Below are positions 42,260 to 52,405 of a stretch of 64,000 nucleotides of DNA, in pieces. Each line of letters begins with the position of its first letter. Positions within the stretch are counted from its first letter, which is position 1. The DNA lies in contig JAJDUP010000047.1 in NCBI GenBank assembly GCA_022826565.1, positions 1 through 64,000 of the forward strand. Direction: 5' to 3'. The stretch is from Gemmatimonadota bacterium (GTDB lineage: Bacteria > Gemmatimonadota > Gemmatimonadetes > Longimicrobiales > Gaopeijiaceae). A program made the position numbers and the translations under genes. The notes beneath the pieces were generated by a model. That model did no database searches, was not told the origin of the DNA, and worked only from the letters and a program-made list of their open reading frames with translations.

Positions 42260-43774
42260 CTATGATTGCGTGGTGCCGATGTGGGTCACGACCAACTGCT
42301 TGGACTCCCTGCCGGGCCCGCTCTCGCGCACGCGGCGTCGATCACGGGCCCAATCGCTGTCGCACAACCCGCTCCAATCGCTGGCCCGACTTCCCCATAC
42401 CACACAAACGCTCCCGCCGGCGGAATCCCCGGTGCGCCGCAGTTGATTCGACATTGCCACGGTGCAAGCACCCAGGGCATGGTCGCGTGCGGTTGCGTCC
42501 GGTGCTCTCGGCTCCAACCGGCATTCAGCTGGCTGCATCGCCGCGTCGGAGAGGGGAAGCGGACCGATATCGCCGTCCCGGGAGTCGAAAATCCAGTACG
42601 AGTATTCCGGCTCGTCTTGCCAAAGCTCGTTCAGCTCTGCTGCGCGCGGATCCGTGCGGTTGAGGTCGACCACGGCGACCATCTCGAACCTCGCGATGGG
42701 GAGCGACCCTGGCGATTCCTCCAGCGCCGTCGCTGTCGCCCGGACCGCGGTGCTGCAATACACGAGGCCGAGAGGTAGCAGGGAGACCGCTGCCACCAGG
42801 CCGGTCACGCGGATCCAACGAGGGGCCTCGTGACCCGCCCTCTCCGCGACGAGCATTCTCAGCCTTCTTGCGATCGACTCGGCGCCGCGACCGCTCGCCA
42901 CACCGCTCGCGAATGCGGGTGTGGAGGGCATTGACGGCGTGGACAGCACCTCCAACACTCGGAGAAGCGTCTTCGCATAGGCGCGGGGGGTCGACGCGAG
43001 CACGGCCGCACCCAGCGCGTCGCACGATGCCTCTTCGGCGGCCCTCAGCTCGCCGCGGGCCAACCAGGCCACCGGATTCCACCAGAATGCCGAGCACGCC
43101 AGCCATTCGATCCAGCGCACCAGGTGGTCGCGCCGGTGGACGTGAGCGAGCTCGTGGGCCAGCACGGCGCGGAGCTCCTGCCGCTGGAGGCTGCCCGGGA
43201 GAAAGGACGGGACCACGAGCCGGACTCTGCCGCCCGCCCAGTACACCATGGGGGATACATGCGCACTTGTCGTCCGCGCTTCCGGGAGGTGGACCAGGCC
43301 CAGCCGATGCCCGATTTCCGCGACCTCGCGACGGAGTTCCGCCGGTGCCGGCCGTGAACTCCGTGCGAGCCATCGCCTGAAGCGGAGCGCCCGGACCAAA
43401 GTCCACCCCAGCAGCACGGCAGAGACGACAAGCCATGCCATCGCGACTCCGGCCTTCGCTCGCGCCGTGATTGGGGCAGGGACGGTCGTGCCGGATCCGC
43501 TTTCTCCCGGGCTGGCGGAGATACTCTGAAGCCCGGCCCCTGCATCAGTGACAACGACCGGATCGCCAGCCATAGCCGGAGGCGCTGCACCGCCCGAAGG
43601 CAGCACTGGAACCGCAACAACCGCAGGGAGCAACAACACAACCAGCACCATCAACCACAGCGGATACACCACGGCGGGATGGCCCACCCGCCGCTGCACC
43701 AACCACGCCAGCCCTGCCAGCACCGCCGAAACCACCAGCTTCGCCGCACCGATCTGCAACAGAATGTCGACCAT
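42260..43774 (-). CDS. M56-family membrane metallopeptidase (BlaR1-like sensor)
   Basis: The 504-residue protein has N-terminal membrane helices (about 8-26, 37-58, 108-130), a zinc peptidase site HELAH at 207-211 with downstream AAEEASCDALG, and another helix near 325-345. The last 150 residues are periplasmic and are not a penicillin-binding domain. M56 proteins sense an external signal and cleave the partner BlaI-type repressor. It starts one base after the blaI stop, with GGAGGAA over the junction. Because the beta-lactam sensor domain is missing, antibiotic resistance is unlikely. Confidence 0.9.
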   Translation of the reverse strand: MVDILLQIGAAKLVVSAVLAGLAWLVQRRVGHPAVVYPLWLMVLVVLLLPAVVAVPVLPSGGAAPPAMAGDPVVVTDAGAGLQSISASPGESGSGTTVPAPITARAKAGVAMAWLVVSAVLLGWTLVRALRFRRWLARSSRPAPAELRREVAEIGHRLGLVHLPEARTTSAHVSPMVYWAGGRVRLVVPSFLPGSLQRQELRAVLAHELAHVHRRDHLVRWIEWLACSAFWWNPVAWLARGELRAAEEASCDALGAAVLASTPRAYAKTLLRVLEVLSTPSMPSTPAFASGVASGRGAESIARRLRMLVAERAGHEAPRWIRVTGLVAAVSLLPLGLVYCSTAVRATATALEESPGSLPIARFEMVAVVDLNRTDPRAAELNELWQDEPEYSYWIFDSRDGDIGPLPLSDAAMQPAECRLEPRAPDATARDHALGACTVAMSNQLRRTGDSAGGSVCVVWGSRASDWSGLCDSDWARDRRRVRESGPGRESKQLVVTHIGTTQS

Positions 43775-43775
43775 G

Positions 43776-44141
43776 CTATTCCTCCAGGATCCGGCGCAGC
43801 TTGTCGATCTCGGCCCGCGACAGCCTGTTGTCTTCGACCAGCCGCGTGATCATCGGCAACAGAGACCCCAGCGTAAGCCGATTCGCCAACGATACCAGCT
43901 GTTCACTGGCGTACTCCTCGCGGCTGATGGCCGGCGAGAAGACGTTCACGCCCACGTCGCGGTCGCGCGTCACGAATCCCTTGGCGCGCAACCGCTGCAA
44001 GAGCCGCTGGACGGTGCCGTGCTGCGGCCTGGCGGCATCCGGGTAGAGCTGGTCGAGGATCTGACGGGCGGTGAGGCGGCCCTTCCTCCACAGCAACTCC
44101 ATTACCGCGAGTTCGGAATTGGGTAGCGATTGAATCGTCAC
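43776..44141 (-). CDS. blaI: BlaI/MecI/CopY-family transcriptional repressor
   Basis: The 121-residue winged-helix protein shows LPNSELAVMELLWRKGRLTARQILDQL, GTVQRLLQRLRAKGFVTRDRDVGVNVFSP and a C-terminal dimerisation helix region. Members are dimeric repressors inactivated by M56 cleavage. The first gene of a three-gene operon with M56 and a propeller lipoprotein. Two dyads at 44179-44212 lie about 40 bp upstream of its start and are the probable binding sites. Confidence 0.93.
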   Translation of the reverse strand: MTIQSLPNSELAVMELLWRKGRLTARQILDQLYPDAARPQHGTVQRLLQRLRAKGFVTRDRDVGVNVFSPAISREEYASEQLVSLANRLTLGSLLPMITRLVEDNRLSRAEIDKLRRILEE

Positions 44142-44178
44142 GGTGGCTCTTCCTCCCCAGTTCGATCATGGATCCCTA

Positions 44179-44212
44179 ACGACAGCGTGTCGTAATGTTA
44201 AGACACGATGTC
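44179..44212. promoter_or_regulatory. Double dyad, probable BlaI operator
   Basis: The first box is ACGACA-GCG-TGTCGT (44179-44193), the second GACA-CGA-TGTC (44202-44212). Their centres are 21 bp apart, two helical turns, so two repressor dimers could bind on the same face. Between them is the AT-rich TAATGTTAA. BlaI-type repressors bind tandem GACA/TGTC or TACA/TGTA dyads. Confidence 0.7.
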
Positions 44213-44313
44213 GTAGAGAGCAAGTCGGGAAGGTGCCGGGTGTGCGCGGCCCTTGGGGGATTCGACGCCTGCCGCGGCGCCTCGGGCGCTACATGCGCCT
44301 TACCCGGCGGTGG

Positions 44314-45768
44314 CTAGCGACCGCTCGTCGCCACCGGCCTGAACGCCTTCAACACCTCGCGGGTCATGTCCCACCGGTCGAAGCCCTGCCGCCCGTAGTC
44401 CAGGCCGCGGCGGACGATCACCACATCATGCGAGGGCACCACCACCACGAACTGCCCCCGGTTGCCGGCGGTGGAATAGGCGTCCGACGGCACATCGGTG
44501 CGGTCGTCCGGCACCAGCCAGAACTGGCCGCCGTAGAAGTTGCCGGTCTCCGATGTCGCGGGAGCCGGCGTCCGCACAAAGTCGATCCAGTCCTCCGACA
44601 CCAGCCGCTCGCCGTTCCACACGCCGTTCTGCGCGTAGAGGATGCCGAAGCGGGCCAGGTCGCGCGCGGTCGTGTACACCTGGCTGCTCAGGATGAAATC
44701 GCCGAAGCGGTCCGTGCTCAGGAGCGTGCTGCGCATTCCGATCCTGTCGAGGAGGCGCTCGCGCGGGAATTCGAGGTAGGCCTGCGGGTCTCCGATGAGG
44801 AGCTTCATCGCGTAGACGCCGAGCAGCGTGTCGTAGTTCTCGTAGTCCCAGAAGGTGCCGGGGTCGCGCATGAGCGAGCGGTTGCGCGCTCCGTCGACCG
44901 AACTCGATCCGGCCCAGTAGGAGAAGCCCGAGCCGGTCGCGTATTCCATGCCCCAGCTGTCCACGGGGTAGAGGCCGCTCGACATGTTGAGGGCGTGGCG
45001 GAGCGTGATGTGGCGGCGGGGATCGGTGTCGGCGGAGCCGGCGTTGTCGGGTAGCCAGTCGAAGGGCAGGGGGTCGTCGAGCCCCAGCCTGCCCTCGTCG
45101 ACGAGCATGCCGATCAGGGTGACGGCGATGCTCTTCGCGGTCGACCAGGTCCGGGTCTTCGTGGTCATGTCCACGCCGGGGGCGTAGCGCTCGTGGAGGA
45201 TGCGGCCATGCTGCAGCACCATCAGGCTGAGCGTCACCTGCTCCGGGGATTCGCGGTCGAAGGTCCAGTCGGAGGCGGCCTGCAGCGCAACGGGATCGAC
45301 GCCGTCCGGAAGCGCCCGGTCTTCGACCAGATCACCGTCGGGCCAGGGCATGGTGGCGGGATCGCCCGGCGGTGGCGGGGTCTTCAGGATCGGCAGGTCC
45401 CCGATGTCGTCCAACGTCTGGTCGGGCGACATGATCACGCACCCGATCCCTTCGCGGAAAGCGGCCCGCATCACCGGGGTCGGGCCCGGCGCCCCGATTG
45501 CGACCGCCTTCCTCTCCCAATCAACGACATAGTCTCCGCCCCCGGCCGTCCCCACCGGATTCTCGAGATAGGCCAACTCCTGATCGAAGACCTGCTCCAG
45601 CGTCCGGTTGCTGGTGAACAGTCCGTTGCACTGGAGGATCGCCTGCACCCCCCGCTGGATCATCTCCCGCTGCGGCGAGAAGTAGTCGTAGGACCGTTCC
45701 TGCTGGCCCTGTATGGCGGCAGGCGGCAGGAGGACGAGCGCGATGGTTGCGGCGGTAAGGCGTTTCAT
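44314..45768 (-). CDS. Exported serine hydrolase (beta-lactamase-like fold)
   Basis: The 484-residue protein has a Sec signal peptide (ending IQGQQ), a novel N-terminal region of about 150 residues and then the serine beta-lactamase fold with SxxK at Ser209-Thr-Ala-Lys212 and DYENYDTLLG in the place of YxN. STAGNRGQF near the C-terminus replaces KTG. This arrangement suggests an esterase or D-peptidase such as the class often annotated 'serine hydrolase domain-containing'. It lies upstream of blaI on the same strand with 172 bp between them; co-regulation is not shown. Confidence 0.88.
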   Translation of the reverse strand: MKRLTAATIALVLLPPAAIQGQQERSYDYFSPQREMIQRGVQAILQCNGLFTSNRTLEQVFDQELAYLENPVGTAGGGDYVVDWERKAVAIGAPGPTPVMRAAFREGIGCVIMSPDQTLDDIGDLPILKTPPPPGDPATMPWPDGDLVEDRALPDGVDPVALQAASDWTFDRESPEQVTLSLMVLQHGRILHERYAPGVDMTTKTRTWSTAKSIAVTLIGMLVDEGRLGLDDPLPFDWLPDNAGSADTDPRRHITLRHALNMSSGLYPVDSWGMEYATGSGFSYWAGSSSVDGARNRSLMRDPGTFWDYENYDTLLGVYAMKLLIGDPQAYLEFPRERLLDRIGMRSTLLSTDRFGDFILSSQVYTTARDLARFGILYAQNGVWNGERLVSEDWIDFVRTPAPATSETGNFYGGQFWLVPDDRTDVPSDAYSTAGNRGQFVVVVPSHDVVIVRRGLDYGRQGFDRWDMTREVLKAFRPVATSGR

Positions 45769-46069
45769 GACTTTCCCCGAAGCTGGACGAGACAGGCAGA
45801 ACCGGTCTCAACATGCGCCCGCATCACCCGCGCGGCCAAGTTTGCGTTCCTCGGCGCCCCGGTGTGCTCCCGCCCGCCCGCCCGCGGGGAGCGATTCCTC
45901 GGCACCGTCACGACCCGCCGGGCGCCCCGCCCGCGTCTTGCCCTTCGGCCCCCGTTTCCGCACCTTAATCCGGCCCCGGAAGAGCGCTCCCCGCCCGGTC
46001 CTCACGGTCCGGCTTCTCTGCCGCGGCCGCCGCCACAATACCACCGCGAAGTCGAAGGGAACCGGTCCC
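45769..46069. other. Divergent intergenic region without genes
   Basis: This 301-bp stretch lies between the serine hydrolase and the MetS-like small gene. It is GC-rich throughout, apart from short poly-A/T stretches near 45960 and 46030, and shows no tRNA, hairpin terminator or obvious promoter. Confidence 0.3.
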
Positions 46070-46183
46070 ATGACCACCGCAACCTGGATCACAATGATCG
46101 TGATCATGGCGTTCGTGTGGGGAGGTCTCACCATGGCCCTCTGCACCGCGGTCCGGAAGGAATCCGCCAAGAGCGCCGACTAG
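46070..46183 (+). CDS. MetS-like small subunit of an NSS transporter
   Basis: The 37-residue single-span protein reads [20 protein letters not shown] followed by a short basic/polar tail. This matches the methionine/alanine import small-subunit family, where a WGGL near the end of the helix is conserved. MetS helps MetP-type NSS transporters at the inner membrane. The start has AAGGGA about 11 nt upstream. It lies 31 bp before carB and 7.4 kb from the only NSS transporter in the window. Confidence 0.7.
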   Translation: MTTATWITMIVIMAFVWGGLTMALCTAVRKESAKSAD

Positions 46184-46214
46184 CCCGTGGTCAGAACCCC
46201 CGCGGCACCAGACC

Positions 46215-49463
<3,249 letters not shown>

Positions 49464-49518
49464 CGGGCGCCGAAGCTGCCGGGATGAGCGAGGTGGATTC
49501 CGTCGGTCGCGAGTCCGG

Positions 49519-50550
49519 ATGAGCGACAGCGCGGGCCGAGTCGAGGGCAGTGCCACGGCGCCGACCGCCTTCCTCATGCACCCCTCGGCGGTCCTGCACG
49601 ACACCGGGTGGGGCCATCCCGAGCACCAGGGCCGGCTGCGCGCGGTCGCGTCGGCGCTGAAGAACGACCTGGTCGCGCTGCACGACCGGGTGGTGCAGGT
49701 GGCCCCCGAGCCGGCCCGCGAAGAGGACCTGACGCTGGTGCACGACGCCGCGCTGATCGAAACCGTGCGCCGGGCGGTCGACCAGGCCCGCGAGCAGGGC
49801 AGCGGGGTCGCACTCGACGCCGACACGCGGGTATCCGCCGCCTCGTGGGACGCGGCGCTGGGGACGGCGGGCGCTGGGCTGGAAGCCGCGCGTGGGGTCG
49901 CCGCCGGGCGGTTCCGCAACGCCTTCGTCGCCGCGCGTCCCCCCGGGCACCACGCCACCCCGGACCGCGCGATGGGGTTCTGCCTCTTCAACAACATCGC
50001 CGTCGCGGCGGCGAGTCTCCGGGCCAGGGGCGAGGCCGGGCGCGTGCTGATCGTCGACTGGGACGTCCATCACGGCAACGGCACCCAGGACGCGTTCTAC
50101 GAGGATCCCGACGTGTTCTTCCTGTCGCTCCACCAGTACCCGCACTATCCCGGAACGGGAGCCGCGAACGAGACGGGGCGCGGGCCGGGGGAGGGGTTCA
50201 CCGTGAACGTGCCTCTGCGCCTGCGGACGCCCCGCGCCGACTACCTGCGGGTCTTCCGCATGGCGCTGGAGACCGCGGTGGAGCGCTCGGAGCCCGACTT
50301 CGTCCTGGTGTCGTCGGGGTTCGACGTCCTCGCCGGCGATCCGCTCGGCGGACAGCTGCTGGAGCCGGAAGACCTCCACGAAACCACGCGCATGGTCATG
50401 GAGGTGGCCGCGCGCTGCTGCGGTGGCCGGGTTGTGGTATTCTTGGAGGGAGGATACGACCCGGCGCGCACCGGCGCGGGATGCGTCGCCGTCATTCGCG
50501 CGCTCGCTGGCGTCGGGATGGACGGCGCAGCGATGGACGGACACCGTTGA
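49519..50550 (+). CDS. Histone deacetylase family protein (acetoin-utilisation type)
   Basis: The 343-residue protein has ARPPGHHATPDRAMGFCLFNN, the zinc ligands in VDWDVHHGNGTQDAFY and GFDVLAGDPLGG, and the Tyr in GGYDP. Members are Zn deacetylases acting on acetyl-lysine or acetylated amines. Cytosolic. It is the first of several consecutive plus-strand genes, followed by ccmH-like 40 bp later. Its C-terminal residues (GMDGAAMDG) come from a short DNA duplication. Confidence 0.92.
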   Translation: MSDSAGRVEGSATAPTAFLMHPSAVLHDTGWGHPEHQGRLRAVASALKNDLVALHDRVVQVAPEPAREEDLTLVHDAALIETVRRAVDQAREQGSGVALDADTRVSAASWDAALGTAGAGLEAARGVAAGRFRNAFVAARPPGHHATPDRAMGFCLFNNIAVAAASLRARGEAGRVLIVDWDVHHGNGTQDAFYEDPDVFFLSLHQYPHYPGTGAANETGRGPGEGFTVNVPLRLRTPRADYLRVFRMALETAVERSEPDFVLVSSGFDVLAGDPLGGQLLEPEDLHETTRMVMEVAARCCGGRVVVFLEGGYDPARTGAGCVAVIRALAGVGMDGAAMDGHR

Positions 50551-50582
50551 ACGGCGCTCCGATGGACGGCGCACCGATGGAC
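50518..50582. repeat. Short direct repeat across the 3' end of the HDAC-like gene
   Basis: A 21-nt unit ATGGACGGCGCA(G/C)CGATGGAC occurs at 50518-50538 and 50562-50582 with one mismatch. The first copy codes for the last residues, the second lies after the stop codon. A third partial GATGGAC is in between the two halves. Confidence 0.7.
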
Positions 50583-50590
50583 AAAGGCCA

Positions 50591-51160
50591 ATGAGGATGA
50601 TACTCGACGCAGTTCCAGCCAACGGGAACCACGGCCCACGGCGGCTGCGCGCGTACGCTCTGCTGCCGTTGATGATGGCGGTGGCGTTGGCGGCGGCACT
50701 GGCGATACCGGCTGTGGATGGCCCTGCGTACGCCCAGGAAACGGCACCGCACCAGGTCCATCCGGAGGCCCGGGAGGCGATCGCGAAGATTCGTTCCCCC
50801 TATTGCCCGGGGCAGATGCTCGAGGTCTGCCCCTCCTGGCAAGCTGCCGAACTCAGGGACAGTATCGACCAGATGGCCCGCGACGGACTGCCGGCAGACA
50901 GCCTTGTCGAGCTCGTGGTGGCAGCCCACGGGGAAGAGTACCGCGCCTTGCCGAAGCGCACCGGGACCGGGCTGCTGGCCTGGGTGATGCCGCCCGCGGC
51001 GCTCCTGATGGGACTCGCAGTGGTGGTCGTTGTGCTTCGCCGGTTAAGGGAGGCGGACGGCGGGGCCGGCGGAGGCGCCGCAGGTGACATCAGCGAAGAG
51101 GACAGGGAGCGGCTCGACGCCGCCCTTGCCGAACTCGAAGCGATGGAGGAAATGGAATGA
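50591..51160 (+). CDS. CcmH-like cytochrome c biogenesis protein
   Basis: The 189-residue protein has a signal/TM helix (residues 23-42), a helical-bundle domain and a second TM helix near 129-149. CcmH-type features are ELRDSIDQMARDGLPADSLVELVVAAHGEEY and an aromatic LLAWVMPPAALLMG. The redox CxxC of CcmH is changed to CPGQMLEVC, two cysteines seven residues apart. CcmH reduces apocytochrome for haem attachment; here the spacing suggests altered chemistry. No other ccm gene is in the window. It overlaps the M24 peptidase gene by 4 bp (ATGA). Confidence 0.8.
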   Translation: MRMILDAVPANGNHGPRRLRAYALLPLMMAVALAAALAIPAVDGPAYAQETAPHQVHPEAREAIAKIRSPYCPGQMLEVCPSWQAAELRDSIDQMARDGLPADSLVELVVAAHGEEYRALPKRTGTGLLAWVMPPAALLMGLAVVVVVLRRLREADGGAGGGAAGDISEEDRERLDAALAELEAMEEME

Positions 51161-52374
51161 CGCGGGCGCAGTCGGATACCACCAGGGTGCTGCTGGCGAA
51201 CCCCGAGGGCGTGGCCAGGGTGCAGGAGGCGCTTCGCGAGCGCGGTTTCGACGCGTGGCTGATCTACGACTTCAAGGACCGCAACCCCATCGGCCGCTCG
51301 CTCCTCGGCCTCGAGTGGACCACCCGGCGGGGCTTCGCGCTCGTCCCGGCCACCGGTCGGCCACGGCTGCTCATCCACGCCATCGAGCACTCCTCCTGGC
51401 GCCACCTGGACTGGCCCAAGGACAGTTACTCCAGCCGCCAGCGCATGGAGGCGGGTCTGCGCGCCCTGCTGGCCGGGTGCGAGCGGGTCGCCACCGAGAC
51501 CTCGTCACGGGGCGACGTGCCGTACCTCGACCTCCTGCCCGCGGGCATACGCGACATCATCGTCGACACCGGCGTCGAACTGTGCAGCTCCGGCGACCTC
51601 GTCTCCACCTTCTACGCCGTGTGGACACCAACGCAGCGCGAGGAGCATGGCCGCGCGTCCCAGCTCGTCAAGGATCTGGCCCGGGAAGCCTTCGCACGCG
51701 CCGCCGACCACGTGTCGCGTGGCGAGACCATCACGGAGGGCGCCCTCGCCACCTGGATCCGCAACGAGCTCGCCGCGCGGGGCGCCCCGGCGCAGGCCGA
51801 CTGCATCGTCGCCATCGGCCCCAGGGCGGCCGATCCCCACTACGACCCCGGCGAAGTCGGCGAGCAGATCAAGGCCGGCGATCTCCTTCTCATCGACCTC
51901 TGGGGCGCCTTCCACGAAGACTCCGTGCCCGCCGACCAGACCTGGATGGGCTTCCTGGGCAGCGAGCTCCCGCCGCGCATCGCCGAGATCTGGGAGGTGG
52001 CCAAGGCCGCCCGCGACGGCGTGGTCGCTTCCCTGAAGGAACGCCACGCGCGCGGCGAGGTCCTGCGCGGCTTCGAGGGCGACGACGTGGCCCGCCGCAT
52101 CATCACCGATGCCGGATACGGCGAGTACTTCATCCATCGCACCGGCCACTCGATCGACCGCGACATCCACGGCCGGGGCCCCAACCTCGACAACCTCGAG
52201 GCGCACGACGACCGCGTGCTCGTGCCGGGTGTGGGTTTCTCGGTGGAGCCGGGGATCTACATCGCCGACGACGTCGGGCTGCGCACCGAGTTCAACGTCT
52301 TCATGGGGCCCGATGGGCCAGAGGTGACGGTCGACGAGCCGCAGCAGGATGTCTTCCTGCTCCTGAAGGACTGA
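51157..52374 (+). CDS. M24-family metallopeptidase (Xaa-Pro aminopeptidase-like)
   Basis: The 405-residue protein has an N-terminal creatinase-like domain (residues 1-160) and a pita-bread catalytic domain. Metal ligands are present: Asp in LLIDLWGAFHE, Asp in VPADQTW, His in HRTGHSID, Glu in FSVEPGIY and Glu in LRTEFNV. It probably removes N-terminal residues next to proline. Translationally coupled to the CcmH-like gene, which is an odd pairing. Confidence 0.92.
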   Translation: MTRAQSDTTRVLLANPEGVARVQEALRERGFDAWLIYDFKDRNPIGRSLLGLEWTTRRGFALVPATGRPRLLIHAIEHSSWRHLDWPKDSYSSRQRMEAGLRALLAGCERVATETSSRGDVPYLDLLPAGIRDIIVDTGVELCSSGDLVSTFYAVWTPTQREEHGRASQLVKDLAREAFARAADHVSRGETITEGALATWIRNELAARGAPAQADCIVAIGPRAADPHYDPGEVGEQIKAGDLLLIDLWGAFHEDSVPADQTWMGFLGSELPPRIAEIWEVAKAARDGVVASLKERHARGEVLRGFEGDDVARRIITDAGYGEYFIHRTGHSIDRDIHGRGPNLDNLEAHDDRVLVPGVGFSVEPGIYIADDVGLRTEFNVFMGPDGPEVTVDEPQQDVFLLLKD

Positions 52375-52405
52375 CCCCGGGCCGCGCCCAGGCGGCTCTC
52401 GCGCG

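Noticed and set aside
42260..44141. Beta-lactam resistance locus (BlaR1/BlaI)
   Set aside because: The M56 protein has no penicillin-binding sensor domain and no true beta-lactamase is adjacent.
44314..45768. Beta-lactamase gene
   Set aside because: The SxxK motif is present, but YxN and KTG are replaced and a long extra N-terminal domain is present; a general serine hydrolase is more likely.
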